Origin: Aquilutibacter rugosus
GTDB lineage: Bacteria > Pseudomonadota > Gammaproteobacteria > Xanthomonadales > Xanthomonadaceae
Direction of reading: 5' to 3'
NCBI RefSeq assembly: GCF_036541335.1
Contig: NZ_JAZHBO010000001.1
Span: forward strand, 124,001-188,000
DNA length: 64,000 nt
Notes under the pieces: generated by a model
The model's input: only the letters and a program-made list of their open reading frames with translations
The model's database searches: none
Told to the model about the DNA's origin: nothing
Position numbers and translations under genes: made by a program
Shown: piece by piece, positions 8,087 to 17,512 of the stretch
Position numbering within the stretch: the first letter of the stretch is position 1
How the letters are laid out: each line of letters begins with the position of its first letter

Positions 8087-8584
8087 TCATGAACGATCTG
8101 TCGTTGCCCGTCTTAGGTTCGCCAGATATGCTTCCGCCTCACGCGTTCCTGCTTCGGGTGACCACGAGGCAAGCTCAGGCGGGTTTTGAGGGTGAAATGG
8201 GCCGGATTTGACCTCAAGCAGTACCGAACCGGACTCGAGGGAAATGACGGTGTTCCAAACTCCGGCGGGGATTTCGACGGCGCAGTTGGGGCTGCGGTCT
8301 GCAGCGCCAAAATGGTGCGTGGCCACGACATGGCCGGCGTCATCAAAGACGATAGCAGCAAAGTGGCCGCGGATACCCACCAAAAGCTTGCGCTTGGGCT
8401 GGCGGTGGGGCCGCAAGTAACTCTCCGGCTCCATGGCGTTGAAGAACCTTTGGCAGGGCTCGTCCGGGCTGACGTGGAGGTTGAGATTGAGGCGTTTGCG
8501 GTCCGAAGCCTGCGCGGAATGAATCAGCTCATCCAAGTGAGCATAGGGAACGCTCTGTTGTGGTGCATATTCCGGATTGTCCAT
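8087..8584 (-). CDS. WbuC-family cupin metalloprotein
   Basis: 165 residues. A single cupin fold with the family features LNLHVSPDEPCQRFFNAM and SYLRPHRQPKRK (about 33-67), and the second cupin strand GHVVATHHFG. WbuC-type proteins recur in O-antigen and capsule loci, often next to the fnl genes, but their reaction has not been established. The gene lies between the UDP-glucuronate epimerase and the phosphatase and is coupled to the latter. Confidence 0.85.
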   Translation of the reverse strand: MDNPEYAPQQSVPYAHLDELIHSAQASDRKRLNLNLHVSPDEPCQRFFNAMEPESYLRPHRQPKRKLLVGIRGHFAAIVFDDAGHVVATHHFGAADRSPNCAVEIPAGVWNTVISLESGSVLLEVKSGPFHPQNPPELASWSPEAGTREAEAYLANLRRATTDRS

Positions 8585-8609
8585 GACTCCCTACCAGGCT
8601 AAATAGGAA

Positions 8610-9620
8610 TTAGACTTTGTAATAATCCCGATACCAGAGGACGAAGTTGGCAACGCCCTCCTCGACCGAGACTTTGGGGCGGTAGCCGACGTTGGCGATC
8701 AGGTGAGACACGTCGGCCTCGGTGTCCGGAACATCGCCGGCCTGCAACGGCAAAAGTTCCTTAACCGCTTTCTTGCCGAAGCAATCCTCCAACACCTCAA
8801 TAAAATGCAAGAGCTGGACCGGTTGTTGATGGCCGATGTTGTAGATACGGTACGGCGCCACGCCGCTGGTGGCCGGGTCGGGTTTGTTGCCGGACCAATC
8901 CGGATCCTTGCCGGGAACGCGATCCAAAGTGCGGACCACGCCCTCAACGATGTCATCGATGTAGGTAAAACTTCGGGAATGGTGGCCATTGTTAAATAGT
9001 TTGACAGGCGAGCCTTCTGAGATAGCCTTGGCAAACAACATCGGCGCCATATCCGGGCGGGCCCAAGGGCCGAACACGGTGAAGAAGCGCAGACCGGTGG
9101 TCGGAATGCCGTACAGATGGCTGTAGCTGTGCGCCATTTGCTCGTTGGCCTTTTTGGTGGCCGCGTAGAGCGTCAGCGGGTGCTCGGTAGAGCCGTGCTC
9201 GGAGAACGGCATGTTGGTGTTGGCGCCGTACACCGAACTGGTGGATGCATAGACCAAGTGCTCCACCCCGTGGCGGCGGCAGCCCTCCAAGATGTGGAGG
9301 AAACCCGTGACGTTGCTGGACACATAAACGTGGGGATTCTCAGCGGCGTAACGGACGCCGGCTTGAGCGGCCAGGTTGATGACGCGATTGGGTATGTGAT
9401 CGGCAAAGACCTTTTCGACGGCCGCACGGTCGGCAATATCTGCATTCACATGGGTATAGCCCGGCTGGTCGATGAGCCGATCCAGTCGTGCTTGCTTGAG
9501 CGAGACGTCGTAGTAGTCATTGAGGTTATCCACACCAATGACTTCGTCTCCGCGGGCAAGCAGCACTTGGGCCACGTGGGAACCGATAAAGCCGGCGGTG
9601 CCGGTGACGAGGACTTTCAT
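8610..9620 (-). CDS. UDP-glucuronate 4-epimerase (NAD-dependent SDR)
   Basis: 336 residues. An extended SDR with the NAD motif GTAGFIGSH at residue 7, YASTSSVYG, and the catalytic YAATKK (Tyr-xxx-Lys). The pattern NLNDYYDVSLKQARLDRL and the ending WYRDYYKV are typical for epimerases that convert UDP-GlcA to UDP-GalA (Cap1J/LspL group). It would supply galacturonate for the polysaccharide; UDP-glucose dehydrogenase for its substrate is not in this window. ATG start, length normal for the family. Confidence 0.88.
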   Translation of the reverse strand: MKVLVTGTAGFIGSHVAQVLLARGDEVIGVDNLNDYYDVSLKQARLDRLIDQPGYTHVNADIADRAAVEKVFADHIPNRVINLAAQAGVRYAAENPHVYVSSNVTGFLHILEGCRRHGVEHLVYASTSSVYGANTNMPFSEHGSTEHPLTLYAATKKANEQMAHSYSHLYGIPTTGLRFFTVFGPWARPDMAPMLFAKAISEGSPVKLFNNGHHSRSFTYIDDIVEGVVRTLDRVPGKDPDWSGNKPDPATSGVAPYRIYNIGHQQPVQLLHFIEVLEDCFGKKAVKELLPLQAGDVPDTEADVSHLIANVGYRPKVSVEEGVANFVLWYRDYYKV

Positions 9621-9740
9621 GAATATGGGCCGATCCGATTTAGGTAAATGGTAGAACTTTCGACGGAGTGTACCTCGGCAAAATCCCCATTTTCAGCAGA
9701 TGGAAAAATGGAGATAGAAAAAGAGTTCTAGGAAATCACT

Positions 9741-10748
9741 TTATTCCGAATAAAACAGCGGGCCGCCTACTGGCGCTGATCCAAACTCAAACTGCAATGT
9801 GCGAGTAAGTCCCTCTTCAAGGGTATACGGTGGCGTAAATCCAAAGGTCGCATAGGCCGAATCAAACTGAGTAGTTGCGCAAAACTTTTTGACTCTTATG
9901 CGACTTATCGGCAGCGGCCTCCTAATAACAACGGCAGTAACATCAAATAAACCACCAAGTGCGTAGCCAACGGAGTAAGGAATTCTTGGCAGCATCCTCT
10001 TTCGACGTCCCAAAGACGCTCTCGCCAGGTCAACAAGCGCGTTCATGTCGAAATCCGGTTTATCCACATAGTTGCTGACATGAACCCCCGGTCCTGCGCC
10101 TAACATGTGCTGCAAGAACGCTGCGACATTTCCTACATAGGCCATGGACTTTCTGTTTTTCCCGTCTCCAATCATGGCAAATGCTCCGCAGGCAACTTGC
10201 TTCAGCAAATTAAATACATTGCCCCGATTTCTTTCCCCAAATACGACAGTCGGACGGACAATCACTACCGACCGATCGCTCGGCGACTCAAGCTGCCATG
10301 ACCTAAAGACCTCCTCAGCCTTTGCCTTCGTTCGACCATAATCATTAAATGGCAAAATTTCCCCCGATTCGCCCGTATTTGATGGCGCAAACCCATATAC
10401 CGCAACCGTACTGGTGAAAAGTATTTGCCTGATATCCAATTCACTCGCAGCACGGCAAACGTTTCTTGCGCCATCGACGTTTACTGCATCGTAACGACTG
10501 ACAGGTTTTACATCATCTCTGTGCTCTGCCGCAAGATTAATTATGACATCACAACCCACAAGCGCAGCTCGTAGCTGACTGTAGTTTGTTACATCAGCAA
10601 CTGTTGTGCTGTCGGGAAACGCAGCTGACACATTTTTATCAACGATGCGAAATGGAATTAAATTCTTTTCGAAAATTTCACACAGACGAGTACCAATGAA
10701 TCCTGACCCTCCGACAACAGTAATGAGACTCGAGTCGCTTCGTTTCAC
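9741..10748 (-). CDS. NAD-dependent epimerase/dehydratase of nucleotide-sugar type
   Basis: 335 residues. SDR with GGSGFIGTRL close to the N-terminus, TSTVAVYGF and YGRTK (catalytic Tyr-xxx-Lys). GTG at 10748 is chosen because AGGTAG precedes it by seven bases; a TTG at 10769 would overlap the upstream glycosyltransferase gene. The substrate cannot be read from the sequence; reductases such as WbpV that act on 4-keto sugars are one possibility. AT-richer than the core genes, like the neighbouring glycosyltransferase, suggesting that these two genes came together. A 120-bp gap separates it from the glucuronate epimerase gene. Confidence 0.85.
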   Translation of the reverse strand: MKRSDSSLITVVGGSGFIGTRLCEIFEKNLIPFRIVDKNVSAAFPDSTTVADVTNYSQLRAALVGCDVIINLAAEHRDDVKPVSRYDAVNVDGARNVCRAASELDIRQILFTSTVAVYGFAPSNTGESGEILPFNDYGRTKAKAEEVFRSWQLESPSDRSVVIVRPTVVFGERNRGNVFNLLKQVACGAFAMIGDGKNRKSMAYVGNVAAFLQHMLGAGPGVHVSNYVDKPDFDMNALVDLARASLGRRKRMLPRIPYSVGYALGGLFDVTAVVIRRPLPISRIRVKKFCATTQFDSAYATFGFTPPYTLEEGLTRTLQFEFGSAPVGGPLFYSE

Positions 10749-10761
10749 AATTTCTACCTGT

Positions 10762-12000
10762 TCAGTCAATCTTTAATGCGTTAATAGTTTCAACGTAAGA
10801 ACTCAACGCCACTTCAGGCGAGTAGTGTCTATTTAGGACATCCAACGGGCCGCCTTCTAAGTCATCCAATCCACCGGCGCAGATCTTGTCAATCGTTGTC
10901 GCGATATCTTGCAAGTCGCCTGGTGAACATACCCATCCTATATTGTGCTCCTTGACCATCAGCGCGATTTCGGAGTCAGGATGCGCAATAACCAAAAGCG
11001 GTTTGTTTTCCGCAAGTGCGAAGTATGCCTTGCTCGGAACCCCTAAGCCATACATTCCGTCAGCAAGTGACACGATGGACACGTCACACGACGATAGAAT
11101 GCTTGAGCTTTCAGACATCGGTCGAGGACCGAGGTACGTTATCGGATGAACTTCCGCACGGGCCGCTCTCTCCTTAACAAGGTGAGCCATTGCACCTGCA
11201 CCGATGAACTCGAAGGATGCATTTGGAGCTCTCACCAAATCTATTGCCGCCAACAAAGTTTCAATTCCTTGAACTCTCCCCATGTTGCCAAAGAACTGAA
11301 AGTTTACCGTTTGATCATTCCTAGAGATGCTCCGTGCTGGATTCGCGTTATCATCGCCGCATCTTGAGTCGCTTGGTGCGGCCCAATTTGGTCGAACTAC
11401 TAGCGCACCCGGCGATACCCCTTTCTGCTTTACAAGTGCTTCCATGTCCCGGCCAATGACAATTACTCTTGTCGCCGATCGATACGCCCAATCAAACACA
11501 AGTTTCAACAACCGACCGGCCGTTTTTGGCATTCGACTGAGACCCGCAGAACCGAGATTCTCTGGAAATACGTCATATACAACTAAAAGCCACTTGAAAC
11601 GACGAAGCTTCTGAAGCAATGCGATGACAGGTATCAAAAGTGCAGGATTCGTTCCAGACACCACCACATCGTGCTTCCCTACGGACAACATGAGTCGAAC
11701 GAAAAAGGATGCGGCTAAGTACATTTCGCCGAGAATGCGCGGCAGAAGTGCTTTTTCGCCATGCCACGGATTCAACACCGTTGCGGTTCGAACGGTTTTT
11801 TCTGAACCCCATCGTTTGTTGACTTCGTCAATCGACTGTGATGTCCAAACTCGTACGCCTCCAAACGAGGTCCGCAACTTTTCTACAATCTGGGACCAAT
11901 AGTATCCAGTTGAATTAACGGAAGTCACGAATTCGCTAACAACAACTATCGTGCCCTTTCTGGTTCCGCGCGCATTGGCTCCAGTCGAAGACGAACTCAA
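10762..12000 (-). CDS. Glycosyltransferase family 4, WbuB/WcaI-like (possible FucNAc transferase)
   Basis: 412 residues. Two Rossmann-like halves; YDVFPENLGSAG, VIVIGRDMEALV and the acceptor/donor part GVPSKAYFALAENKPLL are typical for the WbuB/WcaI group of GT4 enzymes. It follows the fnlC-type gene with a 4-base TTGA overlap; the TTG at 12000 is preferred over TTG 12012 because GGAGG lies five bases upstream. In E. coli O26-type and Pseudomonas clusters an enzyme of this group sits directly after the fnl/wbj genes and transfers L-FucNAc, so that role is inferred here. Confidence 0.85.
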   Translation of the reverse strand: MSSSSTGANARGTRKGTIVVVSEFVTSVNSTGYYWSQIVEKLRTSFGGVRVWTSQSIDEVNKRWGSEKTVRTATVLNPWHGEKALLPRILGEMYLAASFFVRLMLSVGKHDVVVSGTNPALLIPVIALLQKLRRFKWLLVVYDVFPENLGSAGLSRMPKTAGRLLKLVFDWAYRSATRVIVIGRDMEALVKQKGVSPGALVVRPNWAAPSDSRCGDDNANPARSISRNDQTVNFQFFGNMGRVQGIETLLAAIDLVRAPNASFEFIGAGAMAHLVKERAARAEVHPITYLGPRPMSESSSILSSCDVSIVSLADGMYGLGVPSKAYFALAENKPLLVIAHPDSEIALMVKEHNIGWVCSPGDLQDIATTIDKICAGGLDDLEGGPLDVLNRHYSPEVALSSYVETINALKID

Positions 12001-13133
12001 TATTGCCTCCAAACAACTCGCTTTACATAATCCACGTAGCTATGGATGATCCGTACAACTTTCTCGGACACGTTGGGCATGGAGTAATCTGCCACTTGTC
12101 GCAACAGACGCTCCGAACCGACCGGTTGTGACTCGAGAACCGCCAACGCCTGTAGTACACGCTCCGGATTGGTCCCCACCATCATGACCGCCCCCTCTTC
12201 CATTCCTTCAGGCCGCTCGTGGGCATCCCGCAGGTTGAGGGCTCTGAAATTCAAGATTGAGGACTCTTCGTTGATCGTGCCGCTATCCGAAAGGACGGCC
12301 TTTGCATCCTTCTGCAGGCGTACGTAATCACTGAACCCGAGCGGTTTGAGCAACTGGACCCTAGAATCAAGCTTAATCCCCATCGCCTCGATCCTTTTTC
12401 GGGTACGCGGATGCGTGGAGACAATGACTGGCAGGTCATACGTTGCGGAAACTGCATTCAAGGTTTCTATCAATCCACGAAAATTCGAATCCGAATCGAT
12501 ATTTTCTTCACGGTGCGCACTGACAACAAAGTAATGGTCCGGCTCGAGACCTAGGCGAGTTATGACGTCCGAACTTTCAATATTCGGCTCGTAATGTGCC
12601 AGAACTTCGCACATTGGACTGCCAGTCTTAATGATGCGATCCGCTGGCAGGCCTTCCGCCAACAAATATTCCCGTGCGATATCGCTGTAGGTCAGGTTGA
12701 TATCCGCTGTATGGTCGACGATGCGGCGATTGATTTCTTCGGGCACCCGCATGTCGAAGCAGCGGTTACCTGCTTCCATGTGGAAAGTCGGAATCTTTCG
12801 ACGCTTGGCCGGAATGACGGCAAGACAGCTATTGGTATCGCCGAGTACGAGTACGGCATCGGGCTTGATGGATTCCAGCGCGGCATCGGCGGCAATGATC
12901 ACCTTGCCGATGGTTTCAGCTCCGGTTGCCCCGGCTGCCTCCAGAAACACATCTGGCTTACGAATGCCAAGATCGTCGAAGAAGATGCCGTTGAGCTCGT
13001 AGTCGTAGTTCTGGCCGGTGTGGACGAGCACATGCTCGCAATGCGCATCCAATGCAGCCATCACCCGTGACAAACGGATGATTTCCGGTCGCGTGCCAAC
13101 TATCGTGGCAACTTTCAATTTCCGTACGTTCAT
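11997..13133 (-). CDS. fnlC: UDP-N-acetyl-L-fucosamine synthase (FnlC/WbjD), 2-epimerase fold
   Basis: 378 residues. A UDP-HexNAc 2-epimerase-fold enzyme with GTRPEIIRLSRVM, HTGQNYDYELNGIFF, HMEAGNRCFD, SAHREEN and SDSGTINEESS. The NYDYELN and HMEAGNRCFDMRVPEE patterns separate FnlC/WbjD from WecB. It catalyses the last step to UDP-L-FucNAc by 2-epimerisation of UDP-N-acetyl-L-pneumosamine. It overlaps the FnlB-type gene upstream by ATGA and the glycosyltransferase gene downstream, so the three are translated as a unit. Confidence 0.93.
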   Translation of the reverse strand: MNVRKLKVATIVGTRPEIIRLSRVMAALDAHCEHVLVHTGQNYDYELNGIFFDDLGIRKPDVFLEAAGATGAETIGKVIIAADAALESIKPDAVLVLGDTNSCLAVIPAKRRKIPTFHMEAGNRCFDMRVPEEINRRIVDHTADINLTYSDIAREYLLAEGLPADRIIKTGSPMCEVLAHYEPNIESSDVITRLGLEPDHYFVVSAHREENIDSDSNFRGLIETLNAVSATYDLPVIVSTHPRTRKRIEAMGIKLDSRVQLLKPLGFSDYVRLQKDAKAVLSDSGTINEESSILNFRALNLRDAHERPEGMEEGAVMMVGTNPERVLQALAVLESQPVGSERLLRQVADYSMPNVSEKVVRIIHSYVDYVKRVVWRQY

Positions 13134-14233
13134 ACTGCGCTCGCCACTGTGTCGGGTTTGTCCCGATCAAAAATTTCATTCGCCCAAAGCATCACCACCA
13201 GTTCGTCGTCACCGATATTGGTGATATCGTGCGCCCACCCGGGAATCGTCTCAACGATTAAGGGCGTATTGCCTTGGCTATCCACCTCAAAAGTCTCATC
13301 CGTGATCAGATGGCGGAACCGGTATCGGGCGCGCCCCTTAATGACAAGGAACTTTTCCGTTTTCGTGTGGTGGTAGTGGCCGCCTCGCGTGATGCCCGGA
13401 TGCGCCGTAAAGAACGAGAACTGGCCGCAATCGGGCGTCTTTAGCATTTCGACAAACACACCACGAGCATCGCCATACTTCGGCACCTCGTAGCTGAAGG
13501 ATTCGTTTGGCAGAAAACTGACATACGTGGAATACAGTGCTCGGACCAGACCGGTACCGACTCGCTCAGTTACAAGACTCTTCCGAACGTCTTTGAAGGC
13601 CTCGATCTGCTGTGCCAGCTCACCAACGGTTGTTGTGTAAACAGGACCCGCCTTCGTCTGGCGAACCCCCTGGCCAGGCTCCTGCAGAAACTGTACGAGT
13701 TCGGCAACGACGTCGTCGATATAGACCAACTGCACTTGCGCGTCCGGATTATCGATTCGAATCGGCAAGTCTCTTGCGATGTTATGGCAAAACGTCGCGA
13801 CGGCCGAATTGTAGTTCGGACGGCTCCATTTGCCGAAGACATTGGCCAGTCGATAGATAGCCACCGGAGCGCCGCTGACCTGACCGTATGTATCGAGGTG
13901 CATTTCGGCATCGCGCTTGCTTAATCCATAAGGATTATTGCGATCCGCCTGAATGGACGACGCAAACGCGACAGGAAGCGCCCGTCCTGAGGCTGTCAAC
14001 GCCGCACTCAACCGCCCCGTAAAATCCGAGTTGCCAATTGCAAATTCAGACGGGTCTTGCGGACGATTCACTCCAGCGAGATGAATAACCGCGTCTGCCT
14101 CGGCAATGCTGGCAACCAATTCACTGTCCGTACTTTGACGCGTGATAGGTAACACTTCCCAATCCCGTTCTGCGAGCGCGACACGTAGATTTCTGCCGAT
14201 AAAGCCATCGGCTCCGGTAACTAATACTTTCAT
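13130..14233 (-). CDS. fnlB: UDP-2-acetamido-2,6-dideoxy-hexulose reductase (FnlB/WbjC), SDR plus cupin
   Basis: 367 residues, a fusion typical for the family: an N-terminal SDR (GADGFIGRNL, HLAGVNRP, YGLSK catalytic Tyr-Lys, about 1-245) and a C-terminal cupin (about 250-365) with GGHYHHTKTEKFLVIKG. It performs epimerisation and reduction of the 4-keto sugar made by FnlA. Starts one base after the fnlA stop (minus strand) and overlaps fnlC by 4 bases. Confidence 0.93.
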   Translation of the reverse strand: MKVLVTGADGFIGRNLRVALAERDWEVLPITRQSTDSELVASIAEADAVIHLAGVNRPQDPSEFAIGNSDFTGRLSAALTASGRALPVAFASSIQADRNNPYGLSKRDAEMHLDTYGQVSGAPVAIYRLANVFGKWSRPNYNSAVATFCHNIARDLPIRIDNPDAQVQLVYIDDVVAELVQFLQEPGQGVRQTKAGPVYTTTVGELAQQIEAFKDVRKSLVTERVGTGLVRALYSTYVSFLPNESFSYEVPKYGDARGVFVEMLKTPDCGQFSFFTAHPGITRGGHYHHTKTEKFLVIKGRARYRFRHLITDETFEVDSQGNTPLIVETIPGWAHDITNIGDDELVVMLWANEIFDRDKPDTVASAV

Positions 14234-14234
14234 G

Positions 14235-15269
14235 TCAATCCAAGGGAATGGAAGGACGACCAGCGACCAGGTCGCGAATGAAATCGAGCTTCAGCAACAG
14301 CTGCTTCATGCCCTCTACATCGAGTTGGACCGTATTGCCGGAGGTATAGTCCTGTGCCTCGGTGATCTTGCGCTCACCCTGCTCAACAAATTTTCCGTAG
14401 TTCAAGTCCCGAAGATCCGGTGGCACTCGAAAATAGCCAGGCAAGTCTTGGGCATGCGCCATTTCTTCACGGCTCATCAGCGCTTCGTGCTTCTTCTCAC
14501 CGTGACGTGTGCCAATGATGTGAATTGGATGATCCGGCTTATTTAACAGCTCAGTAAGGGCCCTCGCTAGGGTTTCCATTGTCGCGGCCGGTGCCTTCTG
14601 TACAAAAATATCGCCGCTATTGCCATGCTCGAACGCATACAACACCAGATCTACTGCATCATCCAAAGTCATCATGAAACGGGTCATGGACGGGTCGGTG
14701 ATGGTAATGGGCTGCCCGGCATTGATTTGGTTGACGAACAGCGGAATGACCGAGCCACGGGAAGCCATTACATTGCCGTAGCGCGTGCCGCAAATCGTGG
14801 TCTTGGCCGGATCGACATTACGCGACTTGGCCACAAAAACCTTTTCCATCATCGCCTTGGAGATGCCCATTGCGTTAATGGGATAAACCGCCTTGTCGGT
14901 ACTCAGGCAGATCATACGCTTAACGCCGCATTGAATAGCCGCTTCGGTTGCGTTCTCGGTGCCGATGACGTTTGTCTTCACTGCTTCCATCGGATGGAAC
15001 TCGCAGGACGGCACCTGCTTCAGCGCCGCGGCATGGAACACGTAGTCCACTCCGCGCATGGCGTTCATCACGCTGGCCGGGTCGCGCACGTCGCCGATAT
15101 AGAACTTGATCTTGTCGGAGGAGTAGCGCTTCCGCATGTCGTCCTGCTTCTTCTCATCTCGGCTGAGAAGTCGGATTTCGCCAATGTCCGTCTGCAGGAA
15201 GCGGCGGAGGACGGCGTTACCAAAGGAGCCGGTACCGCCAGTAATCAATAATACATTGCCACGAAACAC
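14235..15269 (-). CDS. fnlA: UDP-GlcNAc 4,6-dehydratase/5-epimerase (FnlA/WbjB)
   Basis: 344 residues. Short CapD/FlaA1-type SDR with GGTGSFGNAVLRRF, LLSRDEKKQDDMRKRY and NAMGISKAMMEK, where Met takes the place of the usual catalytic Tyr, as in this family. It starts L-FucNAc synthesis from UDP-GlcNAc and is the first of the fnlABC set. GTG start at 15269 with AAGGAG six bases before it. Confidence 0.94.
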   Translation of the reverse strand: MFRGNVLLITGGTGSFGNAVLRRFLQTDIGEIRLLSRDEKKQDDMRKRYSSDKIKFYIGDVRDPASVMNAMRGVDYVFHAAALKQVPSCEFHPMEAVKTNVIGTENATEAAIQCGVKRMICLSTDKAVYPINAMGISKAMMEKVFVAKSRNVDPAKTTICGTRYGNVMASRGSVIPLFVNQINAGQPITITDPSMTRFMMTLDDAVDLVLYAFEHGNSGDIFVQKAPAATMETLARALTELLNKPDHPIHIIGTRHGEKKHEALMSREEMAHAQDLPGYFRVPPDLRDLNYGKFVEQGERKITEAQDYTSGNTVQLDVEGMKQLLLKLDFIRDLVAGRPSIPLD

Positions 15270-15288
15270 ATGAGACTCCTTCTAAAAA

Positions 15289-16353
15289 TTAATTGCCTGA
15301 CTGAACAAAGTCAATAACATGCGTCCTGAACTCTTCGTTCTCTTGCATAACCTTGTTCAAGAAACTTCTGCAACCTTCAACGAAGGCGGCATATCGATCG
15401 GCATCGAAGAATGCTTCGAGCTTTCTATCTAGTCCAACTGTCTCTCCAGCCCCGAGGACGATACCGAGTCCATACTCCGCAACGACGTCCGCCAAATATG
15501 TATCAGCACTGACAATCAGGGGGCGAGCATGTATGCATGCCTCGTAAAGCCGATTTGGCAGCGCCGTTCTGACGTTGATATGATCACTGCCATACAGGCA
15601 GAGGACAAAATCCGTTTCAAGGTAAAATTGCTCCTTCTGCGAAGGATCAAAGCGACCCGAAAATTCGATGTTTTCAGCCGCAACTGATTCCGCAAATCCG
15701 ACAAATTTCCTCAGATCGGGCCCGGCTCCGTGATAGGCAAGCTTCCATCGTGGGGTACGCGATATGAATTCCATGAACTCACGGTTAGGCTGAAAGAACT
15801 TGACTTCACCGATATACGAAATCAGGCAATGGCCGGGCAATTTCAGTGGGGCCCTAGGGGGCGATGCGGTCATTGCCATGTTGTGGGATACCACCACAGG
15901 ACTTGCTTCTGGAAGCCATTGTTTGAATGCTCGCGAAGACACGCAAGTCAACTTAGCGCCTGCAAGTACTCGGTTCGCGATGAAGCGATAGACGGGATTA
16001 TCCTCGTGGCTGCGATCCCTGATATCAACCAAGTAAGCCTTGTCCTTGAGGAAATCCGCTAAAAATACGCCAATCTGCATGCCGAGCACGACGAACAAGT
16101 CAAAATCCCGCTGTTTCAATCGTGCCAGGATATGGCGGCGAAACCCATAGTATTGCGGCAGAAGCGCACTGCCGCGTCCCTTTGCTCTCCGCGCATACCT
16201 GTGGAAGCCGGGCCTATCCTCATCTTCTTCATGGCGATCCCAGTAGATAACTTCGTACTCGACTCCCGCCTCCTCCAGAATGCGGGCATAGAGGCTCAAG
16301 TAGGGCAAATAACGAAGACTTGAGCCTGCAAGGATGCACACGCTCCGGGTCAT
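15289..16353 (-). CDS. Glycosyltransferase family 4
   Basis: 354 residues. Features of a GT-B enzyme: N-terminal ILAGSSLRYLPYLSLYARIL, the region VSYIGE-like LISYIGEVKFF and the donor-site stretch ALPNRLYEACIHARPLIVS. The ATG at 16353 overlaps the wecB-type stop as ATGA. Sugar specificity unknown; it is one of the enzymes that assemble the repeat unit. AT-richer than the epimerase genes on either side. Confidence 0.85.
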   Translation of the reverse strand: MTRSVCILAGSSLRYLPYLSLYARILEEAGVEYEVIYWDRHEEDEDRPGFHRYARRAKGRGSALLPQYYGFRRHILARLKQRDFDLFVVLGMQIGVFLADFLKDKAYLVDIRDRSHEDNPVYRFIANRVLAGAKLTCVSSRAFKQWLPEASPVVVSHNMAMTASPPRAPLKLPGHCLISYIGEVKFFQPNREFMEFISRTPRWKLAYHGAGPDLRKFVGFAESVAAENIEFSGRFDPSQKEQFYLETDFVLCLYGSDHINVRTALPNRLYEACIHARPLIVSADTYLADVVAEYGLGIVLGAGETVGLDRKLEAFFDADRYAAFVEGCRSFLNKVMQENEEFRTHVIDFVQSGN

Positions 16354-17507
16354 TCGAGCCCCCGTGTGCACCGTAGTTCGGCCCCGACACTTTCTGACAG
16401 AATCTCTACTATTCTCTGACTTGCGTTCCCGTCCCCATATGGATTGTGTGCACTCGCCATCTTCTGGTAATGCTCAGGGTCATTCAGCAACGCTGCCACC
16501 TCCTCACAGATCCGAGTAACACTAGTCCCCACCAGCCTGACTACCCCCGCTGCAACGGCCTCAGGGCGCTCCGTGTCGTCACGCATCACCAGTATTGCCT
16601 TGCCAAGGGATGGTGCTTCTTCTTGGATGCCACCGGAATCGGTAAGAATAATCGTGCTCACGTTCATCAAATATACGAATGGCAGGTAATCCTGCGGATC
16701 GATCAGATGAATGTTGCCAATGCCCCCCAGAAGGCGTTTCACTGGTTCTTGGACATTCGGGTTGAGGTGTACCGGGTAGACAACTTGCACATCGACGTTC
16801 TCCCGCGCAATTCGTGCCAATGCTTCGCAAATTCGCTCAAAGCCGCCGCCGAAATTCTCCCGGCGATGTCCCGTTACCAAGACCAGGCGCTTTCGAGCAT
16901 CAAGGAACGAAAACTGCGCAGCAAGCCGCTTCTGCAACTCGGCGTTCGAATGAATCATTTCACGCACTTGGAGCAACGCATCAATCACCGTATTACCCGT
17001 AACATGGATAGCGTCCCGACAAACACCTTCCCGCAAGAGATTGTCCCGTGCCGAAGTAGTAGGCGCGAAATGCCACCGCACCAGTGCTCCAGCAAGTTTA
17101 CGATTAGCCTCCTCAGGCCAAGGCGAGTATAAATTTCCCGTGCGCAGCCCAGCCTCCACATGCCCCACGGTGATGCGCTGGTAGTAGGCAGCTAGTGAAG
17201 CCGCAAACGTGGTGGATGTGTCGCCATGCACCAGCACCAAATCCGGCCGCCATTCGGAAAATACTGATTTCAGGCCGTGTAGCACGCCTACGGTAATGTC
17301 CGTCAGATCCTGGCCCGGCCTCATTAGATCCAAGTCAAACTCAGGTTTGATGTGGAACAAATCCAGCACCTGATCGAGCATCTGTCGATGCTGCGCTGTC
17401 ACGCATACGCGTGCGTCGAAAGCACTGTTCGCCCTGAACGCCTGGATCAGTGGCGCCATCTTGATGGCCTCTGGCCGCGTTCCGAACACGAGAAGTACTT
17501 TTTTCAT
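16350..17507 (-). CDS. wecB: UDP-GlcNAc 2-epimerase, non-hydrolysing (WecB)
   Basis: 385 residues. Signatures GTRPEAIKMAPLI, VHGDTSTTFAA, GHVEAGLRTG, TGHRRENFGGGF and LTDSGGIQEEAPSLGK are complete. It interconverts UDP-GlcNAc and UDP-ManNAc in the cytoplasm. The start MKKVLLVFG at 17507 is chosen because it avoids overlap with the glycosyltransferase upstream; MRKDLT at 17528 is possible. No wecC-type ManNAc dehydrogenase is adjacent, so the glycan may contain ManNAc itself, unless the dehydrogenase gene at 23566 uses it. Confidence 0.93.
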   Translation of the reverse strand: MKKVLLVFGTRPEAIKMAPLIQAFRANSAFDARVCVTAQHRQMLDQVLDLFHIKPEFDLDLMRPGQDLTDITVGVLHGLKSVFSEWRPDLVLVHGDTSTTFAASLAAYYQRITVGHVEAGLRTGNLYSPWPEEANRKLAGALVRWHFAPTTSARDNLLREGVCRDAIHVTGNTVIDALLQVREMIHSNAELQKRLAAQFSFLDARKRLVLVTGHRRENFGGGFERICEALARIARENVDVQVVYPVHLNPNVQEPVKRLLGGIGNIHLIDPQDYLPFVYLMNVSTIILTDSGGIQEEAPSLGKAILVMRDDTERPEAVAAGVVRLVGTSVTRICEEVAALLNDPEHYQKMASAHNPYGDGNASQRIVEILSESVGAELRCTRGLE

Positions 17508-17512
17508 TGTAG

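Noticed and set aside
9660..9720. Weak inverted repeat CCATTTT / AAAATGG between two epimerase genes
   Set aside because: Short arms with a long loop and no T-run; not convincing as a terminator.
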